Below, in pieces: positions 8,705 to 17,588 of a stretch of DNA of 64,000 bases (the first letter of the stretch is position 1; each line of letters opens with the position of its first letter). This DNA is from Streptomyces pyxinicus (lineage in GTDB: Bacteria > Actinomycetota > Actinomycetes > Streptomycetales > Streptomycetaceae). The stretch lies in the NCBI RefSeq assembly GCF_024753135.1, contig NZ_JANUGP010000021.1, forward strand, positions 62,001-126,000. The letters run 5' to 3'. The notes below the pieces were generated by a model. The model had not been told where the DNA came from and made no database searches. It saw nothing but the letters and a program-made list of their open reading frames with translations. The translations under genes were made by a program, and so were the position numbers.

Positions 8705-9913
8705 GTGCACGCCTGGGAAGCAGCGCCGTCCGTGGAGGGGCGGTTGCGCACCGCTCCGCCCCATGCCCTCGTCGCCACGGCGGCCCGCCTGCTGGCGCAG
8801 CGCTTCGGTGCCGAGGACGTGACGCTCTTCCTGGCCGACTACGGTCTGACGGTCCTGCAGCCCGTCACCCACCTGCCGCACACCGGCGATCCGGTCTCCG
8901 CGCACGACGGCCCCGCCGGTACCGCCTTCACCACCCAGAAGCCGGTGGTCGAGGTCACCGCCGACCCGGCCACCGAACTGGTCCACCTTCCCCTCACCGT
9001 CCGCGGTGACCGCCTCGGCGTGCTCACCGTCCGGGTGCCCGACACCGCCACCACCTCCGGCACGGTCCTCGCACTCCTCGACTTCGCCACCGCGCTGGGC
9101 CACGAGGTCGCCACCGCCGGCCGGGACACCGACCTGTACCTGCAAGCCCGCCGCACCCGTCGTCTCACCCTCGCCGCCGAGATGCAGTGGCAGCTCCTGC
9201 CGGGCCGCGGCTGCGCCCGCGACGAGTACGTCATCGGCGCGCACCTGGAGCCCGCCTACGCCGTCGGCGGCGACAACTTCGACTGGTCCACCAGCGCCGA
9301 CCACCTCACGCTCACCGTCACCGACGGCATGGGCCAGGGCATCGACGCCTCCCTGCTCACCACCCTCGCCGTCGGCGCGCTGCGCAACGCCCGCCGCGCC
9401 GGCATCGGCCTCGCGGACCAGGCCTGCCTCGCGGACCAGGCGGTGTACGCCCAGTACGGCGGCAAGATGTACGCCTCCACCCTCCTGCTGCGCTTCGACC
9501 TCGCCACGGGCCGGGTGCGCGCCGTCGACGCCGGTTCCCCGCGGCTCTACCGCCAGCGCGGCGGCACCATCGAACACATCGAGCTGGAGGCGCAGTTGCC
9601 GCTCGGCATGTTCGAGGAGACCCTCTACGAGGAGCAGACCTTCCATGTCGAGCCGGGCGACCGCCTGGTCGCCATCAGCACCGGCGTCCACGGCACCCGG
9701 TCGGCGGCCGGCGAGCTGTTCGGGGAGAGCGTCCTCAGCCGGATCCTGAGCGCGACCAGGCAGGCCTCGCCCCACGAGACCGCCCGGTCGGTCGTCGCCG
9801 GGCTGGTCGAACACGTCGGCGGCGAGGACCTGCTCGCGGACGCCGCGGTCGTCTGCCTCGACTGGACGGGACGGGGTACCGGCGGCACCCCGGAGCCGCG
9901 GTCCGCCGACTGA
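8705..9913 (+). CDS. SpoIIE-type PP2C phosphatase with GAF-like N-terminus
   Basis: A 402-residue phosphatase. The first 150 residues look like a divergent GAF domain (GPAGTAFTTQKPVVEV is typical), followed by a SpoIIE/RsbU PP2C domain at about 155-395 with VGGDNFDW and TDGMGQGIDASL. The active-site loop reads GGDNFD instead of the usual GGDWYD, with the first aspartate kept. Start is uncertain: GTG 8705 has GGAGA four bases upstream, whereas in-frame GTG 8672 has no box. It is followed after only seven bases by a convergent STAS gene, a possible substrate, though the opposite orientation argues against co-transcription. Confidence 0.85.
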   Translation: MHAWEAAPSVEGRLRTAPPHALVATAARLLAQRFGAEDVTLFLADYGLTVLQPVTHLPHTGDPVSAHDGPAGTAFTTQKPVVEVTADPATELVHLPLTVRGDRLGVLTVRVPDTATTSGTVLALLDFATALGHEVATAGRDTDLYLQARRTRRLTLAAEMQWQLLPGRGCARDEYVIGAHLEPAYAVGGDNFDWSTSADHLTLTVTDGMGQGIDASLLTTLAVGALRNARRAGIGLADQACLADQAVYAQYGGKMYASTLLLRFDLATGRVRAVDAGSPRLYRQRGGTIEHIELEAQLPLGMFEETLYEEQTFHVEPGDRLVAISTGVHGTRSAAGELFGESVLSRILSATRQASPHETARSVVAGLVEHVGGEDLLADAAVVCLDWTGRGTGGTPEPRSAD

Positions 9914-9920
9914 GGGGCCG

Positions 9921-10262
9921 TCAGTCCCGGGGCCCGGGGGAGTCGCTGGCGGCCCCGCCGGCCGTGATGGTCATGGCGGTGTGCAGCCCCAGCCGGGCCA
10001 GCAGGCCGTACAGGTGTTCGCTGACGCCCGACAGGGTCAACGAGCCGCTCAGGGCGTCCAGTCGCTGATACCAGACGACGAACGCGCAGATTCCGGTGGA
10101 GTCGAGATGGAGGGTGCGGGAGGCGTCCAGGGTGAGATGCCGGCAGCCCTCGTCGATGATGCGGTCACCCACCGCCCGTAATCCCGGGGTGGTGTGCAGG
10201 TCGACATCCTCCGGCAGTCGCGCCACGACCCGGTCCCCGGCCCGCTCGGTGACGTGCAGCAC
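9921..10262 (-). CDS. STAS-domain anti-anti-sigma factor
   Basis: A 113-residue STAS protein with phosphoacceptor loop HLDSTGICAF, likely Ser55. The GTG start is preceded by GGAGG about six bases upstream. Its N-terminal half (ARLPEDVDLHTTPGLRAVG) closely parallels the STAS protein at 353-751, including the spacing to the serine, so the two probably arose by duplication. It is wedged between two plus-strand PP2C genes, overlapping neither, with a 257-bp divergent gap to the next. Either neighbouring phosphatase could act on it; the sequence does not decide. Confidence 0.83.
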   Translation of the reverse strand: MLHVTERAGDRVVARLPEDVDLHTTPGLRAVGDRIIDEGCRHLTLDASRTLHLDSTGICAFVVWYQRLDALSGSLTLSGVSEHLYGLLARLGLHTAMTITAGGAASDSPGPRD

Positions 10263-10519
10263 CCCGTACCTCCAGGTCCCGGGCAGAGCGACGGCCGGTC
10301 GAACGTCTCAGCGAGAGTTCGCCGGGCTGAGTGACAAGGCTACTGGCGTCGCCGCCGTCGGCGGCGGTATTGCCGGAATTGGCGCGGGTTGGCCCGGCAG
10401 ATCCGGGAACGTCTGATGTGACGGTCCCGTGTCGCTCGCGCAAGCGGGTTGCGAGCGCGGACGCGGATACGGGACCGTTGCCGTACGGCAGCCGATTCCC
10501 ACGGTAGGAAGGTGGTGAG

Positions 10520-12214
10520 GTGCGCACGCGCGCACCCCCGCTCGTGTCTGCTTCCCCCGGTACCTCAGCCCGTCCGCCCGACGCCGGCCACCTGGTCGGC
10601 GCGGCCTGGACCGAGGCCCCCTGTCCCGTTCTGATCGTCGACCGGCACGGCGGCCTCGTCGAGGTCAACCGAGCCGCCCGGACCCTGCTCCCCGGAGCCG
10701 CCGCCGGCGACCGGCTGCGCGACCACCTCCCCTCCTGGTTCTGCCGCGCCCACCGGGACATCGGCGACGCGTCACGCGGCGCTCGCGCGGGACCGCTCAG
10801 GGGCCGCATCCAGGGCCGGCACTTCGCGGCCTACCCCACCACGGCCGGCGCGGGGGACGTCGTGTGGTGGCTGGTCGACGACACCGACCGCCAGCTGGCC
10901 GAGGCCGCGCTGACCGACGCGCTGGCCTGGACCGAGATCCTCTCCGAGGCCTCCGGCGCCCTGCTGTCCACCCTCAACGCGCCCCGCTGCATGGAGGTGG
11001 CCGCCGCCCTGGCCGCCCGGCATCTCGCCGACGCCGCCGTCCTCGTCGCCCCGCCCCAGGGACGGCGCCACCCGCTGACGTACGCGGGCCGGGGCGGCCC
11101 CGTCACCCGGCTCACCCGGCAGGTCGACGTGTCCGGCGTACCGGGACTGACCGAGGCCCTCCAGGGCTTCCCGCACATGCCGGCCCGGTGGACGGACGCC
11201 GCCGGCCTCCCCGACTGGGTCACACCGGACGGCTTCCGCGGACCGGCCGGCTCCGTGATCGTCACCCCGCTGCCCGGCCACGGGGCGCCCGCCGGTGCCC
11301 TCATCCTGCTGCGCGCCGGCACCGGGCAGGTCTTCACCGAGGGCGAGGAGGTCTTCGCCCGCCTCTTCGCGGCCCGCGCCGGCGCCGCCCTCTCCGCCGC
11401 GCGCCGCTACGGCGAACAGGCCACCGTCACCACGGCCCTGATGCGCGAGCTGCTGCCGCCGACGCTCGGCGGCGTCCACGGTGTCGACTACGCCGGCGGC
11501 TACCGCGCGGCCAAGGACCACGAGCGGGTCGGCGGCGACTTCTACGACGTCCACCCCGGCTCCGACCCCTCCCAGGACACCCTCGTGGTCCTCGGCGACG
11601 TCGCCGGCAAGGGACTGGACGCGGCGGTGCTCACCGGGAAGATCCGCAACACCCTGCACGCTCTGCTGCCCCTGGCCGGCGACCACCAGCGGGTGCTCGA
11701 CCTGCTCAACGGCGCCCTGCTCGGCTCCGGCCACACCCGCTTCGCCACCCTGGTCCTCGCCTCCGTCCGGCGCCGGGGCAGCCGGGCCCAGATCCGGCTG
11801 ACCAGTGCCGGACACCTGCCGCCGCTGGTCGTGCGCGCCGACGGCACGGTGGAGGAACTCCCCACCCGGGGCACGCTGGTCGGTGCGCTGCCCACCGTCC
11901 CGGCACGCACGGTCCGGACGGTGCTGTCGCCGGGGGAGACCTGCCTGCTCTACACCGACGGCATCACCGAGGCCCGCGGCGGCCCGCTGGGCGACGAGCT
12001 CTTCGGCGAACACCGGCTGCGCCAGGCGCTGTCGGAGTGCGCGGGCCTGCCGGCGGAAGCGGTGGTGGCACGGGTCCAGCTGCTCGCCGCCCAGTGGCTG
12101 GGCACCGGCCGGCACGACGACATGGCCACCGTCGCCGTCAGCGTCCCCGGATCCGGCCCGCTGACGCTGCTCGGCGGCCGGGCGGCGGGAGACAGCGCCG
12201 GGAAGCGCGCCTGA
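10520..12214 (+). CDS. PAS/GAF-type SpoIIE PP2C phosphatase
   Basis: A 564-residue phosphatase. Residues about 25-130 resemble a PAS module (CPVLIVDRHGGLVEVNRAAR), about 140-300 a GAF domain, and about 310-550 the SpoIIE-type PP2C domain with VGGDFYDVH, LGDVAGKGLDAA, YTDGITEARG and HDDMATVAV, so the metal ligands look complete. The GTG start follows GAAGGTGGTGAG. The gene is divergent from the STAS gene at 9921-10262 and closes the island; a very strong hairpin follows. Role: dephosphorylation of an unidentified STAS protein under control of the sensor domains. Confidence 0.88.
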   Translation: MRTRAPPLVSASPGTSARPPDAGHLVGAAWTEAPCPVLIVDRHGGLVEVNRAARTLLPGAAAGDRLRDHLPSWFCRAHRDIGDASRGARAGPLRGRIQGRHFAAYPTTAGAGDVVWWLVDDTDRQLAEAALTDALAWTEILSEASGALLSTLNAPRCMEVAAALAARHLADAAVLVAPPQGRRHPLTYAGRGGPVTRLTRQVDVSGVPGLTEALQGFPHMPARWTDAAGLPDWVTPDGFRGPAGSVIVTPLPGHGAPAGALILLRAGTGQVFTEGEEVFARLFAARAGAALSAARRYGEQATVTTALMRELLPPTLGGVHGVDYAGGYRAAKDHERVGGDFYDVHPGSDPSQDTLVVLGDVAGKGLDAAVLTGKIRNTLHALLPLAGDHQRVLDLLNGALLGSGHTRFATLVLASVRRRGSRAQIRLTSAGHLPPLVVRADGTVEELPTRGTLVGALPTVPARTVRTVLSPGETCLLYTDGITEARGGPLGDELFGEHRLRQALSECAGLPAEAVVARVQLLAAQWLGTGRHDDMATVAVSVPGSGPLTLLGGRAAGDSAGKRA

Positions 12215-12231
12215 GACACGGGGCACGGCAC

Positions 12232-12270
12232 GGATCGAGGGCGGCCGGGAGTCCCGGCCGCCCTCGATCC
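12232..12270. terminator. strong bidirectional hairpin terminator
   Basis: A 19-bp perfect inverted repeat (left arm 12232-12250, right arm 12252-12270) separated by one base; in RNA the innermost pairs would open to form the loop. It lies between the convergent PP2C (ends 12214) and DUF4190 (ends 12293) genes. Confidence 0.8.
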
Positions 12271-12292
12271 ACGTGCCCTCCGACGGGGGCGG

Positions 12293-12580
12293 TCAGCCGC
12301 CCACGTACCAGCTGAAGCCGCCGTTGCTGGTCGCGACGGCCAGGAGCACCAGCCAGAGGACCACGTCGACGACACCGAGGATGATGCCCGCCTTCGCCAT
12401 CCCGGCGCCGTTCTTCACCGAGGCCTGGCGGCGCGCGACGGCACCGAAGATGATGGCCAGGGGGCCGAGAACGATGTTCAGGATGAACAGACCGATGACG
12501 CCGCAGCACAGACTCGCGATCGCCAGGCCGTTGGTGCGCGATCCGGCGGACGCGGCAGAGGAACCACCGTAACTCGTCAT
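12293..12580 (-). CDS. DUF4190 small membrane protein
   Basis: A 95-residue protein with a polar, Ser-rich N-terminus and two hydrophobic segments, about residues 20-47 (LAIASLCCGVIGLFILNIVL) and 62-83 (AGIILGVVDVVLWLVLLAVA), joined by a short basic loop ARRQASVKNGAG. This is the DUF4190 layout, common in actinobacteria and without known function. The ATG follows a purine-rich GGGAGCAGGAA. It is the last gene before the convergent terminator. Confidence 0.8.
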   Translation of the reverse strand: MTSYGGSSAASAGSRTNGLAIASLCCGVIGLFILNIVLGPLAIIFGAVARRQASVKNGAGMAKAGIILGVVDVVLWLVLLAVATSNGGFSWYVGG

Positions 12581-12723
12581 TTCCTGCTCCCGGTTGTGGG
12601 TGACGCGGACCGAACTGGCCGCTCATTACTCGTTCTTGACGTGACCTACGGATGCCCCTTCGTGCCGGACCCATGTCATGAGGTGCCGGCCGTGTGATGG
12701 ATATGTGATGTGCCCGGCCCCGT

Positions 12724-13572
12724 CTACACGGAAGGGAAGCGCCCGGCCAGCCAGTCGAGGGCCGCAGCGCCCTCGCGGAGCACGGAGATGTGCCCGTCCT
12801 CGGGGCCGAGCCGCAGTTCCGCGCCGGGGCAGCGGCGCGCGAGCCACCGGCCGTGCGCGCAGGGCACCACGCGGTCACGGCCGCCGTGCGCCAGGAGGAC
12901 CGGTGCCGTGATGCGGGCCGGGTCGAAGCCCCACGGGGCGACGTAGGCGAGATCGTCGTCGATCAGGCCGCCCGGACCCGACTCCACGGCCGGGCCGACG
13001 ACCTCGGCGAACCAGGACCACGGTCCGGCGAGGGCGGCGTGGTCGGCCGCCGTGAACATCTCCGGGCCGTACACGGCGGCGGCCTCGTGGGCCTCCTTCG
13101 CCGCCCGCCCCGCGGCGGCGGCCCGCAGGGACGCCGTCCCGGACTCCGACATGCCCGCGAACCAGTCGAGCCCGTCCGCGTCGAACGGCGCGAGGCCCGC
13201 GACACTCACCACGGCGAGGACACGATCGGGCAGCAGGGCACCGCAGGCCAGGGCGTGCGGGCCGCCGCCGGAGTGGCCCATGACCGCGAACCGCCGGACA
13301 CCGAGGGCGTCGGCGACGGCGGCCGCGTCGCCCGCGGCCGACGCCACGTCCCGGCCCGGGCGGGAGGTGGAACCGCCGTAGCCCGGGCGGTCGTACGACA
13401 CCCAGCGGATGCCGAGGCGGTCCGAGGCGGGGAAGAGCGGCGCGGGAGGGGCGCCGATGTTCGGCGTGCCGTGCTGCCACAGCACGACGGGACGGCCGTC
13501 GGCGTCGCCCGCGCCGGTGTCGTAGACATGCAGCCGGCGCCCGTCGTCCAGCACCAGATCGCGCTCCCGCAC
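12724..13572 (-). CDS. alpha/beta hydrolase
   Basis: A 282-residue alpha/beta-fold hydrolase. The oxyanion region LWQHGTPN is near residue 33, the nucleophile elbow is GHSGGGPHALACG (Ser in GHSGG), a late acid lies in LAHGGRDRVV and the catalytic His is in LGPEDGHISV. Substrate cannot be told; lipase/esterase or epoxide-hydrolase-like activities are typical of the superfamily. The GTG start has GGAGGCGGT just upstream. It is divergent from the acetyltransferase gene at 13663. Confidence 0.85.
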   Translation of the reverse strand: MRERDLVLDDGRRLHVYDTGAGDADGRPVVLWQHGTPNIGAPPAPLFPASDRLGIRWVSYDRPGYGGSTSRPGRDVASAAGDAAAVADALGVRRFAVMGHSGGGPHALACGALLPDRVLAVVSVAGLAPFDADGLDWFAGMSESGTASLRAAAAGRAAKEAHEAAAVYGPEMFTAADHAALAGPWSWFAEVVGPAVESGPGGLIDDDLAYVAPWGFDPARITAPVLLAHGGRDRVVPCAHGRWLARRCPGAELRLGPEDGHISVLREGAAALDWLAGRFPSV

Positions 13573-13662
13573 ACCGCCTCCTCCGGTCGACCGGCCACGA
13601 ACCTACCGGTCCCGGGGCCGGGATCGGTCCCTCCGCGTGTACAGCGGCCGTAACGTCGTGCC

Positions 13663-14238
13663 ATGAGCACTGCCGACGCGCCGGTCTTCCGGTACCGCAC
13701 CGCCGTCCCGGGGGACGACGAGGCCATCGAGGCCCTCGACAACTCCTTCACCACCGCCACCGTCTTCCGAGTGACCGTCACCGACGACGGGTGCGCCCTG
13801 CGCGAGACCCCCGTGGACCCGCCGCTGACCAAGGTGTTCCCCGAGGACGAGCCGGACGACGACGGACACCGGCCGGACGACGCGGACGCGCGTGTCTTCG
13901 TCGCCCACGAGAGCGCCCACGAGAGCGACGGCGGCCTCGCCGGATTCGTCAGCGTCTCCTACTCCGGCTGGAACCGCCGGCTGACCGTCGAGGACATCGG
14001 GGTCGCCCCGGAGCACCGGGGCCGGGGAGTCGGCCGTGCGCTCATGGGGCTCGCGGTGGAGTTCGCCCGCGAGCGGGGCGCCGTACACGTCTGGCTGGAG
14101 GTCAGCAACGTCAACGCACCGGCCGTCCGCGCCTACCGCAGGATGGGCTTCGCCCTCTGCGGACTCGACACCTCGCTCTACGACGGCACGCCCGCCAAGG
14201 GCGAACAGGCCCTCTACATGAGCAGGCCCTGTCGCTGA
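13663..14238 (+). CDS. GNAT family N-acetyltransferase
   Basis: A 191-residue GNAT acetyltransferase. The acetyl-CoA motif is EDIGVAPEHRGRGVGRALMGLAVEFARERG, which covers the Q/R-x-x-G-x-G/A loop as RGRGVG, and motif B appears as NAPAVRAYRRMGF. An acidic insertion (EDEPDDDGHRPDDADARV) precedes it. GNATs of this type include streptothricin and aminoglycoside acetyltransferases, and the C-terminal pattern ALCGLDTSLYDGT is reminiscent of streptothricin acetyltransferase-like members, but the acceptor cannot be assigned. No clear ribosome binding site precedes the ATG. Confidence 0.82.
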   Translation: MSTADAPVFRYRTAVPGDDEAIEALDNSFTTATVFRVTVTDDGCALRETPVDPPLTKVFPEDEPDDDGHRPDDADARVFVAHESAHESDGGLAGFVSVSYSGWNRRLTVEDIGVAPEHRGRGVGRALMGLAVEFARERGAVHVWLEVSNVNAPAVRAYRRMGFALCGLDTSLYDGTPAKGEQALYMSRPCR

Positions 14239-14327
14239 GCCGACAGCAGGACCCGGTCGGTGGAACCACGGCGGCGCCAGGCAGACTCTGCGTGTTGTAG
14301 AGACTTGTACGAAAGGACGGTCAGCGC

Positions 14328-14912
14328 ATGATCACGCTCACCAAGGAAGACGGCCCGGCGGACCTCGACGGAGTGACGCACCTGTCCATCGGCGCGTCCT
14401 GGGACCCCACGGCCGGCGCCAGCGGCGGCGTGGTCGGCCTGCTCCGCCGCAAGACCGGCACGGACCTCGACCTGATCGCCATAGCCATGCAGGGCTCGGA
14501 CCCGGTGCGCCTCGCCGGCCTCGACTCGCTCGACCCCATGGGCAACGGCTCGCTGGTGCACAGCGGCGACAACCAGACCGGGCGCGGGGACGGCGACGAC
14601 GAGACCGTCACGGTCGAGTTCGCGCGTGTTCCGGCCAACATCACGTCGATCGTGTTCGTCGCCGCCGCGTTCAAGAAGGGCAGCTCCTTCCAGAAGGCGC
14701 GCAACATCAGCTTCAAGGTCTACGACGCCACGGGCGGCAGCTCCCAGCAGGTCGCCGACATCTGGCCCAGCCTGCTCACCCAGGACAACGGCTGTGCCGT
14801 CGCCAAGGCCGTCCGGGTGGGCGGCGCCTGGAAGCTCGAAGTGATCAACGTGACCGGCAAGATCAAGCAGGGCGACGAGCACGCCCTGATGCGCTTCGCC
14901 GTCAGCAAGTGA
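14328..14912 (+). CDS. TerD family tellurium/stress-response protein
   Basis: A 194-residue TerD-domain protein. Calcium-binding-type motifs of the family are present, including DLDLIAIAMQG and SGDNQTGRGDGDDETV, with the beta-sandwich core INFKVYD-like (ISFKVYDATGG). TerD proteins are calcium-dependent stress proteins linked to tellurite and phage resistance and, in Streptomyces, to development. The ATG follows GAAAGGACGG. It is monocistronic, followed by a perfect 16-bp hairpin. No other ter genes are adjacent, so it is a stand-alone paralogue. Confidence 0.85.
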   Translation: MITLTKEDGPADLDGVTHLSIGASWDPTAGASGGVVGLLRRKTGTDLDLIAIAMQGSDPVRLAGLDSLDPMGNGSLVHSGDNQTGRGDGDDETVTVEFARVPANITSIVFVAAAFKKGSSFQKARNISFKVYDATGGSSQQVADIWPSLLTQDNGCAVAKAVRVGGAWKLEVINVTGKIKQGDEHALMRFAVSK

Positions 14913-14930
14913 CGTCCGCCGGGTCACGGC

Positions 14931-14973
14931 CCGCCCGCGCCGCCCGCCCCCGAGGGCCGGGCGGCGCGGGCGG
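14931..14973. terminator. bidirectional hairpin terminator
   Basis: Perfect 16-bp arms (14931-14946, CCGCCCGCGCCGCCCG; 14958-14973) with an 11-base loop, between the convergent terD-like gene (ends 14912) and GH92 gene (ends 14980). Confidence 0.78.
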
Positions 14974-14979
14974 ACGGCC

Positions 14980-17412
14980 TCACCGGGGGAGTCCGGCCGG
15001 GTCCGTCGCCCAGGAGGTGTTCGGTTCCGCCGCCGTCCGTACGGCGATCCGGCCGCCCCGCAGGGTCGGCCCGGCGTCCGTCCAGGACCGGTTCAGCGGG
15101 CGCCCGTCGAGGCGCACCGCGTCGACGTACGGGTGACGGTCGTCGGCGCCCGGCGCCGAGATCACGATGTCCGTGGCACCGGGCCGGTCGAGCACCGCCT
15201 CGCGGAAGACCGGCGCGCCCAGCAGGAGGTTCGCGCTGCCCGGCGTCTGCGGATACAGGCCGAGGGCGGAGAAGACGTACCACGCCGACATCGTGCCGAG
15301 GTCGTCGTTGCCCGGCAGCCCCGAGGGGCCCGTCCCGTAGACCGTGTCCAGGAGTTGGCGCACGGTCGCCTGGGTCTTCCAGGGCTGCCCCAGGGCGTTG
15401 TAGAGCCAAGGGGCGTGGATGCCGGGCTCGTTGGTCGGGTCGTAGCGCAGCGGATCGCCGCCGCGCAGGGACCAGGAGCCGTCGGCGTCGTGGAAGAAGG
15501 CGTCCAGGCGCCGGGCCGCCGTCTCCCGGCCGCCCATCGCCCGCGCCAGGCCCCGCACGTCCTGCGGCACCATCCAGGTGTAGGTGGCGCTGGTGCCCTG
15601 CGCGAAGCCGAGATCGCTGCCCGGCCCGAACGGCGTCACCCACGAGCCGTCCAGCTTCCGGGCCTGTGCGTAGCCGCCGTCCGCGGTGGCGTCCGGGTTG
15701 AAGACGTTGCGCCAGTAGGCGGCCCGCGCACCGCACTCCTTCGCCTCGGACCCGCGTCCGAGGAGCCGGGCCCACCGCGCGAGCGCGGAGTCGGCGACGG
15801 CGTCCTCCAGCGTCTCAGCGGCGCCGCCCCAGCAGTGGCACACGTCCTGCGCCGCGTAGTGCGAACTCACGTACTGGGCCAGATTCGGCCGTTGCCCCAC
15901 GCACTGCCCGGGGCACCCGGCGTCCGACAGACCGTCCGGATGCGGCACGGTCGCCTGCCGCACCAGCGAGTCGAAGGCGCCCTCGTAGTCGAAGTTGCGC
16001 ACCCCCATGGCGTAGAACGTGGCCAGCGTCGCCGCCGACGGGTCACCGGTCATCACATGGGTGGCGCCACTGATGTGCACCCACCGGTCCCACACCCCGC
16101 CGTTCTGCCGCGCGAAGTTGTACAGCGACTGCGCGAAGTCCCCCGCGACGGTGGGCTGGAGCAGCGCCAGCAACTGGATCTGTGCCCGGTACTGGTCCCA
16201 GCCCGAGAAGTTGCTGTACTGGGCCCGCTGGCCGCGCGCCGGCCGGTGCACGGCCTGGTCCATGCCCCGGTAGCGGCCGTCCACGTCACTGATCAGGTTG
16301 GGCTGCAGGAGGGAGTGGTAGAGCGCCGTGTAGAAGGTGGTACGCCGCTGGGCACTGCCCCCGGTCACCCGCACGGTGCCCAGCTCACGGTCCCACGCCC
16401 GGGCACCGGCGGCGGCGACCCGGTCGACGGAGGCCCCCGGGGCTATCTCCCGGCGCAGGTTGGCCTCGGCGCCGGCGAGATCGACGTACGAGATGCCGAT
16501 CCGCATGTGGACATCGTTGTCAGAGCGCGGGTCGAAGCCGACCCAGCCGCCCGAGCCACGCCCGGCCCGGTCGGCACCCGTCGCGTAGCCCTCGCCGCCG
16601 GAGGCCGACGTGGAGCCCGGCGACACCGTGCCGTCGTGCCAGGTGCCGACGGAGGAGAAGGCGCGGTCGAAGGAGGCGCTGAAGTGCAGCCGGTAGTAGC
16701 TCTTGCGGTTGTTGACCCCGCCGTTGGCGCGCCGGCCGCAGAACGCGCCGGTGAGCACCCAGCCGCTGACCCTGCGGTGGGCCGCGTCGATGTCGACGTG
16801 CGCGTCCGCGCTGCCGTTGAGGGAGTTGGACACCCGGAAGAGCAGGCTGGCGGGCCGGTCCGCCGGGAACGTGAAGTCCGCGACCCCGGCCCGCCTGCTG
16901 ACGGCGAGGTCGGCACGGGCCCCGGAGGCGAGGCCCAGGGTGTAGCGGCCGGGCGTGGCCCGCTCGTCGGCGTGGCTGAAGTCGGACGCGTAGACGGCGT
17001 CCTTGGTGTCGGCGGACGGCGAGGACGTGACGTCCCCGACGAACGGCATCACCGGTACGTCCCCCGCCGCGCCGGGGTTGCAGCCGGCGCCGTTGACGTG
17101 GGTGAGGCTCAGGCCGCGGATGCGGGTCGTGCCGTAGTCGTAGCCGTTGGCGGCGCCCGTGCCGGTCTGGTCGCCCCGGGTGCTGGTGGGCGACCAGGCC
17201 GCCATGCCGTAGGGGAGGGTCGCGCCGGGGAACGTGTTGCCGCCACCGGACGAGCCGATGAGCGGGTCGACCAGCGACGAGGGGTGCCCGGGCGGGCCGT
17301 CGGCGGCGACGGCGGGCAGGGCCGGCAAGGCCACTGCGACGGTGAGAGCGGTGGCCACGAGAGCCACCGCCGAACGTCTGCCGCGCACGGCGCGAGGCAT
17401 GGACGGGTGCAT
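14980..17412 (-). CDS. secreted GH92 family alpha-mannosidase
   Basis: An 810-residue secreted glycoside hydrolase. A signal peptide covers about residues 1-38 (basic start, then VALVATALTVAVALPALPAVAA). The mature protein begins with VDPLIGSSGGGNTFPGA, the hallmark N-terminus of GH92, followed by YDYGTTRIRGLSLTHVNGAGC. The catalytic (alpha/alpha)6 part includes YSNFSGWDQYRAQ and LPGNDDLGTMSAWYVFSALG. GH92 enzymes are calcium-dependent exo-alpha-mannosidases acting on mannans and N-glycans. ATG 17412 was chosen because GGAAGGGG lies about eight bases upstream and the signal peptide starts there. The GH76 enzyme at 37.9 kb would complement it in mannan breakdown. Confidence 0.9.
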   Translation of the reverse strand: MHPSMPRAVRGRRSAVALVATALTVAVALPALPAVAADGPPGHPSSLVDPLIGSSGGGNTFPGATLPYGMAAWSPTSTRGDQTGTGAANGYDYGTTRIRGLSLTHVNGAGCNPGAAGDVPVMPFVGDVTSSPSADTKDAVYASDFSHADERATPGRYTLGLASGARADLAVSRRAGVADFTFPADRPASLLFRVSNSLNGSADAHVDIDAAHRRVSGWVLTGAFCGRRANGGVNNRKSYYRLHFSASFDRAFSSVGTWHDGTVSPGSTSASGGEGYATGADRAGRGSGGWVGFDPRSDNDVHMRIGISYVDLAGAEANLRREIAPGASVDRVAAAGARAWDRELGTVRVTGGSAQRRTTFYTALYHSLLQPNLISDVDGRYRGMDQAVHRPARGQRAQYSNFSGWDQYRAQIQLLALLQPTVAGDFAQSLYNFARQNGGVWDRWVHISGATHVMTGDPSAATLATFYAMGVRNFDYEGAFDSLVRQATVPHPDGLSDAGCPGQCVGQRPNLAQYVSSHYAAQDVCHCWGGAAETLEDAVADSALARWARLLGRGSEAKECGARAAYWRNVFNPDATADGGYAQARKLDGSWVTPFGPGSDLGFAQGTSATYTWMVPQDVRGLARAMGGRETAARRLDAFFHDADGSWSLRGGDPLRYDPTNEPGIHAPWLYNALGQPWKTQATVRQLLDTVYGTGPSGLPGNDDLGTMSAWYVFSALGLYPQTPGSANLLLGAPVFREAVLDRPGATDIVISAPGADDRHPYVDAVRLDGRPLNRSWTDAGPTLRGGRIAVRTAAEPNTSWATDPAGLPR

Positions 17413-17588
17413 GAACGGTCCCCTTCCGAGGAGGAGTTCGGACGACGGGCGGTGACGCACGCGCCTCGCGCACGCCACCGCCCCGATCTCGCGCCGAGGC
17501 TAGGAGCAGGCCCGGACGAGGGGAAGGGGTGTGCACGTCCGGGCCTCGAATGCCGTGTGAACGGGAGGCGTTGGTGGTGAGGACGGAC

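Noticed and set aside
15133..17580. Plus-strand 815-codon frame opposite the GH92 gene
   Set aside because: GH92 motifs are continuous on the minus strand; the plus frame lacks any domain.
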